Positions 8,633 to 17,506 of a DNA stretch of 64,000 nucleotides are shown piece after piece; the first letter of the stretch is position 1, and each line of letters starts with the position of its first letter. This DNA is from Hyphomicrobiales bacterium (GTDB taxonomy: Bacteria > Pseudomonadota > Alphaproteobacteria > Rhizobiales > Beijerinckiaceae). Location: assembly GCA_930633525.1 (NCBI GenBank), contig CAKNFP010000002.1, positions 1,922,001-1,986,000 of the forward strand. The letters run 5' to 3'. Below the pieces are notes generated by a model. That model saw only the letters and a list, made by a program, of their open reading frames with translations. It made no database searches and was not told where the DNA came from. A program made the position numbers and the translations under genes.

Positions 8633-9115
8633 ATGACTCTCCCTTGCTGGCCTTGTTTTCACCAACCTTACTTGCGATCTTTATGACATGAGACTTTACA
8701 TGTCAAATCGACGGGAAGGTCGCGCCCGTTCTGAATTGATGTCGTAAATATCATTATTATTCAGCATATTAATCAAATCTGTGGGAGCCGATGGGTGCCG
8801 ATTCCTGCTCGGCGCAAGTTATAATTCAGTTATATGTTGACATGTTTGATTTACCAGTTAGCTTCTCAGCTGCCGGCTGATACGAAGGGCGGCGCCGAAG
8901 GAAGAGCGCGTGGTTTAAGGGCTGAGCGCGCCGGTTGATCGGGGAGAGATCGTTTGACGATGGGGGGCCGACGCGTCTCCACATTCCGGATCAGCCATTT
9001 CGGAGCCGGCGAACGGCAGGGTTTCGTGCCGCGCGCGATCAGCGTGCCGGGCGCGCGGCAAGCGCACGATTCCGCCTCAGAGGGGCGGCAAGGACAGGCG
9101 ACAGGGAGAGTGGCC
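8633..9115. promoter_or_regulatory. Divergent control region, no gene seen
   Basis: This 483-bp region separates the enzyme operon (leftward) from the sugar importer (rightward). It holds the inverted repeat at 8684-8706 and a third TTGACATGT copy at 8837-8845, which provides a perfect TTGACA -35 for the plus strand (the -10 near 8860 is weak). The stretch 8710-8860 is clearly AT-rich, while 8870-9110 is GC-rich and probably untranslated leader. I see no convincing coding sequence. Confidence 0.55.
8684..8706. promoter_or_regulatory. Inverted repeat overlapping a minus-strand promoter
   Basis: TGACATG (8684-8690) and CATGTCA (8699-8705) form a 7-8-7 inverted repeat 52 bp upstream of the isomerase start. 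On the minus strand one arm forms a consensus TTGACA -35 box (8706-8701). The other arm would lie in the spacer, ahead of a weak TAAAGA -10 (8683-8678). Binding there would block RNA polymerase. The regulator is not identified. Confidence 0.5.
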
Positions 9116-10378
9116 ATGGGATCAATCAATAAAGTTCAGTATCTGTTAGCTGGCGCAGTTCTCGCCATAGCCTGTTCCCAGGCTTCGGCTGCCGATGTGA
9201 CGATTGGTTTTCTATCCTCGCAGAAGCCCGGCGCGTTCAGCGACGTCATCGCAAGCTTCGAGAAGGCTAATCCGGGCATCAAGGTCCAGGCGCAATACAT
9301 CCCATTTGACCAGCTCAATGCGCAGGTGCAGGCGCGCCTCGGTTCGGGTGACACGAGCGTCGACGTCTACACGGTGGACGAGCCGCGCGTTCCTTACTAC
9401 GCCCACCGCGGCTTCCTGATGGATCTGTCCGATCACCGCGCCGAGATTGAGGCCGCTTCCAATGCCGCGCCGATTGCAGGCGCGAGCTACGATGGCAAGA
9501 TCTGGGCGTTCCCATTCTGGACCACGGCGCAATTCCTTTTCTACAACAAGGATCTCCTGAACAAGGCGGGGCTTCCCGAGCCGACCGGTGACCCTGCCAA
9601 GCGCCTGACCTGGGAGGAGCTTCTTCCGAATGGCAAGAAGGCGCAGGAAGCTGGCGCGAAATGGGGCTTCGCCTTCGATCAGAACGATCGCTATTACGAA
9701 CTGCAGCCGCTCTATGAGAGCCTTGGCTATGGCCCTGGCCTCAAGGGTGACAAGCTGCTGGAGCCGGCGCTGACAAGTGACGGCTGGATCAAGACCACGG
9801 ATTGGTATCGCAATCTTTACGCTGACGGCCTTGCGCCCCGTGGTGTCACCTATGAGCAGATGCCGGCGCTCTTCTCGTCGGGCCAGCTGGCTTACATGGT
9901 GGGTGGCGTGTGGCATGCGCGTGCCTTCCGCAACGCCGAGGGCTTGAACTTCGGTGTTGCGGCGATGCCTTACTTCAAGGATGGCAAGCCTGTCACGCCT
10001 ACTGGCTCTTGGACCATTGGCGTCAATCCGAAAAGCACCAAGAAGGATGCGGCGCTCGCCTTCGCGAAGTACATTACCCTCAATGCGGAGGGGGCTCTTC
10101 AGGCCAGCACGGTGGCGCCTCAGCCGCCGGCCAACAAGTCGGCGTTCGAGGCTTATCTCAAGCGTGAAAGCGAAGCCGGCAAAACGCCCGCCTTCGGCGA
10201 TATCGTCCGCTACGATCTTGCCAACACGGCGGTCAATCGTCCTCGCACTATCGGCTATGTCGTGTTTGAAGAGAACATGAACAAAACCTTCAGCGACATC
10301 CGCAATGGCGCCGAGGCTAAGCCTTCGCTGGAGCGGGCCGAGGGTGTGCTGCGCGCCGGCTTCGGACGCCTGAACTGA
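9116..10378 (+). CDS. Extracellular sugar-binding protein of an ABC importer (family 1)
   Basis: About 420 residues, with a Sec signal peptide (roughly 1-25, hydrophobic LLAGAVLAIACSQ, cleavage after ASA). Mature start ADVTIGFLS and the PGIKVQAQY and IWAFPFWTTAQFLFYNKDLL segments are typical of family 1 carbohydrate-binding proteins. The ATG at 9116 follows GGGAG by 7 bases; upstream in-frame codons precede the signal peptide and are rejected. It would bind a sugar or related solute in the periplasm and hand it to the two permeases that follow directly. Confidence 0.92.
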   Translation: MGSINKVQYLLAGAVLAIACSQASAADVTIGFLSSQKPGAFSDVIASFEKANPGIKVQAQYIPFDQLNAQVQARLGSGDTSVDVYTVDEPRVPYYAHRGFLMDLSDHRAEIEAASNAAPIAGASYDGKIWAFPFWTTAQFLFYNKDLLNKAGLPEPTGDPAKRLTWEELLPNGKKAQEAGAKWGFAFDQNDRYYELQPLYESLGYGPGLKGDKLLEPALTSDGWIKTTDWYRNLYADGLAPRGVTYEQMPALFSSGQLAYMVGGVWHARAFRNAEGLNFGVAAMPYFKDGKPVTPTGSWTIGVNPKSTKKDAALAFAKYITLNAEGALQASTVAPQPPANKSAFEAYLKRESEAGKTPAFGDIVRYDLANTAVNRPRTIGYVVFEENMNKTFSDIRNGAEAKPSLERAEGVLRAGFGRLN

Positions 10379-11289
10379 TGGCTCTGGTCGGGCACGGCCG
10401 GAATGGCTCACGCTGGGGAGAGGCGCTTCGGTCCAGCTCCCTCGGCGCTGCACTTCTCTTTCTGGCGCCAGCGCTGATCGCCGTCGTCGTCCTGCGTATC
10501 TGGCCGGCGGGATTGGCGCTCTGGCAATCCCTGCATGAGCCAGGAGCCGCGCCCGGCTTTGCCAATATGGGATTTGGCAACTACACCTATCTCCTGAGCG
10601 ACCCGGTTTTCATCGAGTCGCTCACCACGACTTTTCTTTTCCTGATCATCGTCAATCCGGTGCAGATTGGCCTTGCTCTCCTTCTGGCGCTCGCCATGGA
10701 CAAGGCTTTGCCGGCGGGCGGGCTGTGGCGCACGCTCATGCTTCTGCCCGTCGCCGTGCCGCAGAGCGTCTCGGCGATCATCCTCGGCGTGGCCTTCAGG
10801 CCAGACGGGCCGGTCAATGCCTTGCTTGCCACGATCGGCATCCCTCCCCAGGGCTTCATGACATCGACAAGCCAGGCGCTGATGACGATCATCATGATCG
10901 TCAGCTGGGTCGGGGTTGGCTACTGGATGACCTTCCTGCTCGCTGGGTTGCGTGACATTCCGCATATTCTCTACGAAGCGGCGGAGATCGACGGCGCCAA
11001 CAGCTGGCAGCGCTTCTGGCATGTCACCTTGCCGCAGCTCAGGCGCACACTGACTTTCGTGCTCGTCGCCAACACGGTAGCCAACTTCCTGGTTTTTGCG
11101 CCGGTCCAGATTCTGACCAAGGGCGGGCCGCAGGGTTCGACCAACCTCATCATGAACGAAATCTACACACGCGGCTTTCTCTCCGGAGATATGTCCGGCG
11201 CGGCGGCCGCGACCGTCATTCTCGTCGCCCTCGTCATCGTTGTGGTCGGCATACAGTTTCGGATGATGACCGAGCGGGCAAAATCATGA
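10378..11289 (+). CDS. ABC sugar importer permease, MalF/UgpA type
   Basis: 303 residues with six predicted membrane helices. The first lies near LGAALLFLAPALIAVVVL. The cytoplasmic EAA loop is at YEAAEIDGANSWQRFWHVTLP (about 200-220), which docks the ATPase. The start codon overlaps the stop of the binding-protein gene by 1 base. The periplasmic loop is short, as in UgpA-like rather than MalF proteins. Confidence 0.92.
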   Translation: MALVGHGRNGSRWGEALRSSSLGAALLFLAPALIAVVVLRIWPAGLALWQSLHEPGAAPGFANMGFGNYTYLLSDPVFIESLTTTFLFLIIVNPVQIGLALLLALAMDKALPAGGLWRTLMLLPVAVPQSVSAIILGVAFRPDGPVNALLATIGIPPQGFMTSTSQALMTIIMIVSWVGVGYWMTFLLAGLRDIPHILYEAAEIDGANSWQRFWHVTLPQLRRTLTFVLVANTVANFLVFAPVQILTKGGPQGSTNLIMNEIYTRGFLSGDMSGAAAATVILVALVIVVVGIQFRMMTERAKS

Positions 11290-12116
11290 AGACCAGCGGT
11301 CCCTGGTTGCGCTTCGCCTTCGTGGTCGCGTGCTGCATCGTCGTGATGCTGCCCTTGTGGTGGGCTGCGGCAAGCGCGCTGCGCCCAAGTGAGGAGGTTT
11401 TCCGCTACTTATCGCCGATCAGCATCTGGACGTTGATACCCAAGCAGTGGACGCTTTCCAACTTCGTTGCTCTGAGCCAGGGGCCGTTCGCGCAGGCGAT
11501 GATCAATTCTGCGCTGGTGACGACGCTCACGGTTGTCATCGGTCTCGCGGTATGTGCAATGGCGGCCTTCGCGCTCGCCGTGCTTGAATACCCCGGCCGC
11601 GGTGTCATCTTCGCCATCATGGTGGTGAGCTTCCTTATTCCCTTTGATTCGATCGCCGTGCCGCTTTCGGAGCTTTTCCGTAGTCTTGAGCTGCAGAACA
11701 GCTATGCCGGCCTCATTCTGCCGGGCATTGGGAACGGATTGGCCGTCTTCATGCTGCGTCAGTTCTTCATGGCCATTCCCAAGGAGTTGTCGGAAGCCGC
11801 GAAGATTGACGGTCTTGGTTGGGGTGGCATCTTCCTGCGCATTTATCTGCCTCTGTCGCGACCGGCGCTCATCGGTGCTGGCCTCATCCTCTTTGTGTTC
11901 CAGTGGCAGGCGTATCTCTGGCCGCTTCTGATCGCACCGAACCCCGACTATCACGTCGCGTCGGTGGCGATCGCAAGCTTCGCTGGACAGTACGACGTCG
12001 ACTATGGACAGATGTTTGGCGGCGCTGTTGTCACCGCCTTGCTGCCGATGGCTATTCTCCTGATCTTCCAGCGTTATTTCATCGCGTCGCTCGCTTCTTC
12101 AGGCTCGAAGGAGTGA
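11286..12116 (+). CDS. ABC sugar importer permease, MalG/UgpE type
   Basis: 276 residues, six membrane helices and an EAA loop at SEAAKIDGLGWGGIFLRIYLP. It overlaps the previous permease by 4 bases (ATGA). No ATP-binding gene follows: the next gene, on the other strand, is a LacI regulator only 9 bp away. The importer therefore probably borrows an ATPase encoded elsewhere, possibly the Pot/MalK-like one at 16113. Confidence 0.92.
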   Translation: MKTSGPWLRFAFVVACCIVVMLPLWWAAASALRPSEEVFRYLSPISIWTLIPKQWTLSNFVALSQGPFAQAMINSALVTTLTVVIGLAVCAMAAFALAVLEYPGRGVIFAIMVVSFLIPFDSIAVPLSELFRSLELQNSYAGLILPGIGNGLAVFMLRQFFMAIPKELSEAAKIDGLGWGGIFLRIYLPLSRPALIGAGLILFVFQWQAYLWPLLIAPNPDYHVASVAIASFAGQYDVDYGQMFGGAVVTALLPMAILLIFQRYFIASLASSGSKE

Positions 12117-12125
12117 GGGTGTCGG

Positions 12126-13157
12126 CTACACCGGGGTGATCGCCACCGTGCTGGACGACCTTTGGACAAAGGCCGCTTCCAGCCGCGTGGTGGAGGGTGG
12201 TGCGAGAGGATCGGCGAGCCGGCGATCGAGGAGCGCGATGGCGGATCCGGCGATCTCGTCCGGATCTTGTCGGAAGGTGCTCAGACGGTAGGCGTCCCAT
12301 GCGGCTTCAGGAATATCGTCGAAGCCGATCACCTGGAGGTCGTGGGGCACAATGAGGCCGTTGCGGTTGCGCGCCGCGTCGATGAGCCCGAAAGCGATCA
12401 GGTCGTTGACGCAGAACACGGCCTCAGGAGGCTGCGAGCTCCTGAACAGCCGAGCGGCCGCCTCCTGCCCGCCCGCATAGTCGGAGTCGCGGCCTTGCGC
12501 CGCTATAACCTCCGCGCCGAGCCGCCGGGCCTCGCTGACGAAAGCCTGCCCGCGTTCGATAATACTTGGCGTGCCGGATGCTGAGCCTGCGAGGGCCAGT
12601 CGTCGCAGCCCCCGCGCGGCGAAAAGATGCGCCGCCTTCCGCGCCGCGCCCGCGTTGTCGATCTGGATATGGTCGCAGTCGGGCTCCGACCGTCCGATCA
12701 TGATGAGCGGTTGGCCATTCTGGCGGGCGAGTTCTACAAAGGAAGAGGGGGGCGAGCCGGACAGGATAATGGTCGCTTCCGCGCGATAGCCGAAAAGGGC
12801 GGTCTGCGCCGCGCGCATTTCCGGTTCGGAAATGCCGGTATTGATGATGAACGGCACGTTGCCGCGCCTGATCAGGGCGCGCGTCAACGCGGCCACCAGA
12901 TGGGCCCGGAACCCCAGTTCCGGCTTCGTCACAACGAGGCCCACCAGTCGGCTGCGATGGGCGAGCAGGCCGCGCGCGAGGTCGTTGACCTGATAGCCGA
13001 GTTCCTCCGCCGCGCGCATGACCTTCTGGCGTGTTTCCGCCGCGATACTGGCCCCCGGCGTAAAGGCGCGGGATACGGCGGAGCGTGACACGCCCGCAAG
13101 CTCGGCCACCTGCTGCGCGCTGACGAAACGCCGCGCTGTCGGCTCCGCGGTAAGCAT
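12126..13157 (-). CDS. LacI family transcription regulator
   Basis: About 343 residues. The helix-turn-helix is at 12-32 (VSAQQVAELAGVSRSAVSRAF), followed by the hinge LGYQVNDLARGLLAHRS and a periplasmic-binding-protein-like ligand domain with FVINTG-type and VIGFDDIPEA segments. LacI proteins usually bind sugars. The ATG at 13157 starts 5 bases after the stop of the upstream permease gene and has no strong ribosome site, so it is probably coupled to it. As the last gene of the importer operon it likely controls that operon through the palindrome at 17281-17296, and perhaps also the facing importer at 9116. Confidence 0.9.
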   Translation of the reverse strand: MLTAEPTARRFVSAQQVAELAGVSRSAVSRAFTPGASIAAETRQKVMRAAEELGYQVNDLARGLLAHRSRLVGLVVTKPELGFRAHLVAALTRALIRRGNVPFIINTGISEPEMRAAQTALFGYRAEATIILSGSPPSSFVELARQNGQPLIMIGRSEPDCDHIQIDNAGAARKAAHLFAARGLRRLALAGSASGTPSIIERGQAFVSEARRLGAEVIAAQGRDSDYAGGQEAAARLFRSSQPPEAVFCVNDLIAFGLIDAARNRNGLIVPHDLQVIGFDDIPEAAWDAYRLSTFRQDPDEIAGSAIALLDRRLADPLAPPSTTRLEAAFVQRSSSTVAITPV

Positions 13158-13162
13158 GAATT

Positions 13163-14008
13163 TCAATGACCGACCTTCGACAGCACATCGGATTTCAGAA
13201 AGCGTTCCACGACCAGCATGAATCCGATTGACGGAATGAGAAGCAGGATCGCGGTGATCGAAGCCACCTGGTAATTGCCGCCGGCGCCCGCAGTATAGAG
13301 CAGGAGCGGCAACATGTTTACATCCGGCGCCCCGACGAAGTAGCTGCCTGTGAATTCGTCGAGCGACTCCAGGAAGACGAAGATCGCGCTGGCGAGAAGT
13401 CCGGGCGCCGCCAGCGGCAAGGTGACGTCGCGGAAGGCGCGCAGCGCGCTGGCTCCGACGGAGCGCGCGGCTTCCTCCAGCTCCCTGTCTACCGCGGAGA
13501 AGGCGGCTGTCGCGATCCACACCGCATAGACAAGCCCATGCGTGACATGCACCAGCACGACACCGGCGATCGTGCCGTTGAGGCCTATCTGGTAAAACAG
13601 GCGGGCGATATTGACGTAGACCGTCAGGTTGGGAAACGCCTGGGGAATGAGAAAGGCGAGCAGGATCACGGCGCGAAAGGGCAATTTCAACCGCGCGAGC
13701 GCGTAGCCGGCGGGGATCGCGAGCATCAGCGAAACGATCACGGTGAGTATGGCGACCAACAGGCTGTTGGTCAGCGCCTCGAGGGCATTGCCGCGCGGCG
13801 AAAACACGCGCGCCCAGTAGCTGAACCCATAGTCGATAGGTAGTGCGTGGGGAAAATACCAGCGCTCGGCGACCGCCCAGAGCGCCAGATTGGTCAACGG
13901 GCCGAAGATCGCGAAGGCAATTAGTCCAAGTACGATGGCGCGCGGTATCCACCAGAGATCGATGCGCGAGCGGGCGAGGCCGGGGACCGCCGGAATGGCC
14001 AAGCTCAT
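13163..14008 (-). CDS. ABC importer permease, PotC/FbpB type
   Basis: 281 residues, about six membrane helices, with the EAA loop at LEEAARSVGASALRAFRDVTLP. The reading frame stays open well upstream, but ATG 14008 overlaps the stop of the previous permease (ATGA) and begins just before the first helix. Such permeases serve polyamine, iron, thiamine or organophosphonate importers; the ligand here is unknown. Confidence 0.9.
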   Translation of the reverse strand: MSLAIPAVPGLARSRIDLWWIPRAIVLGLIAFAIFGPLTNLALWAVAERWYFPHALPIDYGFSYWARVFSPRGNALEALTNSLLVAILTVIVSLMLAIPAGYALARLKLPFRAVILLAFLIPQAFPNLTVYVNIARLFYQIGLNGTIAGVVLVHVTHGLVYAVWIATAAFSAVDRELEEAARSVGASALRAFRDVTLPLAAPGLLASAIFVFLESLDEFTGSYFVGAPDVNMLPLLLYTAGAGGNYQVASITAILLLIPSIGFMLVVERFLKSDVLSKVGH

Positions 14009-14826
14009 GCCCGTTCCCTCACGCTGTGACGCAGGTAGATCCAGGCGACACAGGCCGTCGCGGCGAGCGAAATGAGGCCGAGCGCATTCGCCACGCCGTA
14101 GTCGCCATAGGCATTGATGCGAAAGGCGATGTCCGCGGTGATCATGGTCGGCGACTGGGCATTGATCATCAGAGGCACTGATAGCACCGACATCATGGTG
14201 ACGAAGGACAGGACGAGGCCGACCATCAAGGTCGTCGCCACCTGCGGCACCAGGATCTCCCAGAGAATGCGCAGACGGGAAGCGCCGAGATTGCGGGCAG
14301 CTTCCAGTGTTCCGCGGTCGACGGAGGCCATGGCGCCGGCGACCAGCAGGGCGACGAAAGGCGTTTGCTTCCAGACAAAGGCGATGACGATGCCGCGCCA
14401 ATCGAGGAAACTGGTGGCCTGCAGCGGGGTGATGACGCCAAGGGCCATGAGCACATTGTTCATCAGGCCATTCTTGGCGAGGAACGTCCGCAGCACCTGC
14501 CCGACGACGATGAAGGGGATGAACATCGGCCAGCGGTAGAGCCAGCGCAGCAAGGCGACGGCGCGCGGGTTTTCTCCAAGCGTCAGGTAGCCGCCGATGG
14601 CGATCGCGAACAGGCCGATGAGGACCGTCGACAGGGTGACGATCATCACGGTGAAGATGATATCGGACGTGTAGAGCGCAAAAGACTTGGTGAAATTGCC
14701 AAAGCCATAGCCGCCGTCCACCACGAATGCCCCGATCCCCGATGCGGCAAGCGGCACGATGAAGAGGAAGACGATCACCGCGAGGGCGGGCAGGACCAGG
14801 AGCAGTCCGAAGAGGCGTTTGGTCAT
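14005..14826 (-). CDS. ABC importer permease, PotB type
   Basis: 273 residues with six membrane helices. It starts MTKRLFGLLLVLPALAVIVFLFIVPLAASG, and the EAA loop is at LEAARNLGASRLRILWEILVP. It forms the transmembrane channel with the permease that overlaps it downstream by 4 bases. A 123-bp gap with a palindromic element separates it from the binding-protein gene upstream. Confidence 0.9.
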   Translation of the reverse strand: MTKRLFGLLLVLPALAVIVFLFIVPLAASGIGAFVVDGGYGFGNFTKSFALYTSDIIFTVMIVTLSTVLIGLFAIAIGGYLTLGENPRAVALLRWLYRWPMFIPFIVVGQVLRTFLAKNGLMNNVLMALGVITPLQATSFLDWRGIVIAFVWKQTPFVALLVAGAMASVDRGTLEAARNLGASRLRILWEILVPQVATTLMVGLVLSFVTMMSVLSVPLMINAQSPTMITADIAFRINAYGDYGVANALGLISLAATACVAWIYLRHSVRERA

Positions 14827-14885
14827 GGCTTCATTCCGGGGGCGGCCGCCAGGTTCATCCGGACGGCCGCTCTATCTTTTTGTTT

Positions 14886-14934
14886 GAGCATCGGGTTCAT
14901 CCAAAAACCGAACACACTTTTTGGTCCGATGCTC
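14886..14934. repeat. REP-like imperfect palindrome
   Basis: GAGCATCGG (14886-14894) pairs with CCGATGCTC (14926-14934), and an inner CCAAAAA (14901-14907) pairs with TTTTTGG (14918-14924). It lies between a permease and the binding-protein gene of one operon. The form resembles short dispersed extragenic palindromes common in Hyphomicrobiales. As mRNA it could stabilise the upstream binding-protein message. Confidence 0.6.
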
Positions 14935-14949
14935 TTGATCAACCGGCGC

Positions 14950-16086
14950 TCAGTTGGTCGCCTTGCGCTCGTAAGCCTCGAGGATCGCGTTATTGTACGG
15001 GGCGATCGGGAAGGGCTTACCGTAATTGGCGAGATCTTCAGGCTTTACGTCGATGAAGAGCTTGTTCCAGGTGGCGTCGTCGAGTTCCGCCTTCACATGC
15101 TGGGCGTCGATGCCCGGATACCAGTTGAAGCGCTTGACGATGCCCTCTGCCTGCACTTTCGGGCTCGTCGCGAGCGCGACGAATTTCTCGGCAAGCTCCT
15201 TGTTCGGGCTCTTGGCCGGGATCACGTAGTGCATGGGCTGGCCGGGCATGCCCGGCGCCGGCAGGATGAGCTTGAAAGTGGGAGGCAGCTGGCCGCTGGT
15301 CTGCCAGGAATAGAACATGTCGACCCACACCGGCCCCATGGCGATCTCGCCGCGCGACAGGAGGTCGAGCGTGCCGGCATTGCCGGGGGTGAGCGTCGCA
15401 TTCTTCGTGAAGTCACGCAGGCTGGTGAAGGCCTTGTCCCACTTCTTGGTCTCGGCCTCATCGAACGGGCCGTTCATCAGCTTGTTGGCATCGCCGTCGC
15501 CGAAGGCATAGATCCAGCCCATCACGAAGCTGACGCCCGACGCGCCGCCCTTGATGCCGTTGTAACCAAACTGCTTGGGATGGGCCTTCGCCCACTCGGC
15601 GAGCTCAGCGTAGCTCTTGGGCGGGTTCGCGATGAGCGCCGGATTATAGGCGATCGCGGTCTGGCTGTTGAACATCGGCATGACATAGCCGGTGACCTTG
15701 GTGCCGAGCGCCATGTCGGCATTGGCGCGCGTCACCATCTTGCCGGTCGGAATCTTGTCACGATAGGCTTCGAGATAGCCACCGGTGATCATCGGTCCGA
15801 TGAACTTCTCATGGGCGACGGCGACATCCGCATCCCACTTGGCAACATTGGCCTGCTTCTGCGCCTCGAAGCGCTCGACGATCTTCTGCGAGCCGGCATC
15901 GCCGGGGCCGGTTCCGACGACACGCACGGTGTTGCCCGGATTCTCCTTCTCGAACAGCGGTCCGAGATATTCATTGATGTAGTCGACCATATTCTGGTCG
16001 CCGGCGGTGAGGACGGTGAGTTCGGCTGCGGCGGCCGGGGAGCTCGCGAAACCGAGAACCAGCGTCGCCTGGAGAAGTCTCTTCAT
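14950..16086 (-). CDS. Periplasmic binding protein of the Pot/Fbp-type importer
   Basis: About 378 residues with a signal peptide of about 20 residues (KRLLQATLVLGFASSPAAAA, cleavage before ELTVLTAG). The fold is a family 1 extracellular binding protein. Segments GYVMPMFNSQTAIAYNPALI and AMGPVWVDMFYSW resemble putrescine- and thiamine-type binders. The ATG at 16086 has GGAGAG upstream. Its ligand cannot be named; control by a LacI protein hints at a sugar or polyol rather than a polyamine. Confidence 0.88.
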   Translation of the reverse strand: MKRLLQATLVLGFASSPAAAAELTVLTAGDQNMVDYINEYLGPLFEKENPGNTVRVVGTGPGDAGSQKIVERFEAQKQANVAKWDADVAVAHEKFIGPMITGGYLEAYRDKIPTGKMVTRANADMALGTKVTGYVMPMFNSQTAIAYNPALIANPPKSYAELAEWAKAHPKQFGYNGIKGGASGVSFVMGWIYAFGDGDANKLMNGPFDEAETKKWDKAFTSLRDFTKNATLTPGNAGTLDLLSRGEIAMGPVWVDMFYSWQTSGQLPPTFKLILPAPGMPGQPMHYVIPAKSPNKELAEKFVALATSPKVQAEGIVKRFNWYPGIDAQHVKAELDDATWNKLFIDVKPEDLANYGKPFPIAPYNNAILEAYERKATN

Positions 16087-16112
16087 GGGTGGTCTCTCCG
16101 TTCGATGAAAAA

Positions 16113-17267
16113 TCATGCCTGGGATGCTTCCGGCACACGGCCCGTCGGGGCGTCGTGAGGGGAACGGGAGGAGGGCCCTGAGGCGCTCCCTGCGTTGAAG
16201 AGGAAGAGCTTGTCCGATGGAATGCGGACCCGCACCGCCGCGCCTGGCGCGTGCCGGCAGGCGGAATCGACCAGCAATTCGTGGACGCCGACACGCACGG
16301 CATGTCTCCATTGGCCGCCGGGATAGCTCGTCGCCTCGACTTTGCCCATGAGCTCCAGGTTTTCGCCTGAGGAGGGCAAGACGGAATCAGCGGGCAGCAG
16401 CTGCGCCGCCTCGGCGCGGAAGCGAGCTTCGATCGGCCCGTCTCCGAGCGTTCTGCCGTCGCGCGGCAGCGTGGCGTGACCGTTTCCTGGGCCGGCATCG
16501 ATGTCGATCCGGTCGCCGTTGACCCATCCGGTGAGCTGGAGCACATTCTCCGCGCCCATGAAGGCGGCGACGAAGGGCGAGGCTGGACGGTTGTAGACGT
16601 CCTCCGGCGTGCCCTGCTGGGCGATCCGGCCGGCGTCCATGATGACGATGCGGTCCGCCATCACCATGGCCTCTTCACGATCATGGGTGACATGCACAGC
16701 GGTGATGCCGAGCCGCTTCTGCAGTGCGCTGATGTCGTGGCGCACTTTCAGCCGGATGCGCGCGTCGAGATTGGAGAGCGGCTCGTCGAGCAGCAGGATC
16801 TGCGGATCGACGGCAAGCGCCCGGCCGAGCGCCACACGCTGGCGCTGGCCGCCGGACAGGGCGGCCGGCTTGCGCTGTCCCAATTGCGACAGGCCGAGCA
16901 GATCCTCCAGCGCGGCAACGCGGCGCGTGATCTCGTCGCGCGGTAGCCCCTTCAGCTTAAGCCCGTAGCCGATGTTCTGCGCCACGGTCATATGCGGCCA
17001 GAGCGCATAGGATTGGAACACCAGCGCCATGCCGCGCCGGTCCGGCGGCAGGCGGGTGACGTCCCTGTCGGCGACGGTGATGGAACCGGCCGAGGGTGGG
17101 GCGAAGCCGGCGATGGCGCGCAGGAGGGTGGTCTTGCCGCAGCCCGACGAGCCGAGCAAGGCGACGAATTCGCCCTTCCGGATCGAGAGATTCAACCCCT
17201 TCAGCACCTGGGTCGAGCCGTAGCCGGCCGACAGGTCTGAGATGCGAAGGAAGGTCTGATCGCTCAC
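16113..17267 (-). CDS. ABC importer ATP-binding protein, PotA/MalK-like
   Basis: 384 residues. Walker A GSSGCGKT is at about 39-46, the signature LSGGQRQRVALGRAL near 136, Walker B ILLLDEPLSNLDA, and the switch His in VHVTHDREEAM. A C-terminal TOBE-type regulatory region follows (about 270-355). The tail past 355 is Pro- and Ser-rich and unlike the family. GTG 17267 starts the protein. It is the first gene of the operon and lies 13 bp from a perfect palindrome. It could also energise the ATPase-less importer at 9116-12116. Confidence 0.9.
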   Translation of the reverse strand: MSDQTFLRISDLSAGYGSTQVLKGLNLSIRKGEFVALLGSSGCGKTTLLRAIAGFAPPSAGSITVADRDVTRLPPDRRGMALVFQSYALWPHMTVAQNIGYGLKLKGLPRDEITRRVAALEDLLGLSQLGQRKPAALSGGQRQRVALGRALAVDPQILLLDEPLSNLDARIRLKVRHDISALQKRLGITAVHVTHDREEAMVMADRIVIMDAGRIAQQGTPEDVYNRPASPFVAAFMGAENVLQLTGWVNGDRIDIDAGPGNGHATLPRDGRTLGDGPIEARFRAEAAQLLPADSVLPSSGENLELMGKVEATSYPGGQWRHAVRVGVHELLVDSACRHAPGAAVRVRIPSDKLFLFNAGSASGPSSRSPHDAPTGRVPEASQA

Positions 17268-17280
17268 GGGTCTCGCCTTT

Positions 17281-17296
17281 TTGCACAGCTGTGCAA
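17281..17296. promoter_or_regulatory. Perfect 16-bp palindrome, likely LacI operator
   Basis: TTGCACAGCTGTGCAA is fully symmetric and lies 14 bases upstream of the ATPase start, where it would overlap the transcription start or leader. Length and even symmetry fit a LacI-family dimer. The operon's last gene encodes such a regulator. Confidence 0.65.
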
Positions 17297-17506
17297 TCAG
17301 GAGCCGAATGCTCCCTCACACGGCGAGAGACATAGAAACCTTTCTTAACGGGCTGATGACGATCGATCGCCAAGGAATACGCGCGGCGCTCCGGGAAATG
17401 AGAATGCAGACAGGCAAGGGCTTGTGCACGCCAGGGAGCGAGGTCAGCGGTTTGACAGGCAGAAGCGATGCAGCGCGGCTGTTGCATCGCGGCAGGTCAT
17501 CCGCGA

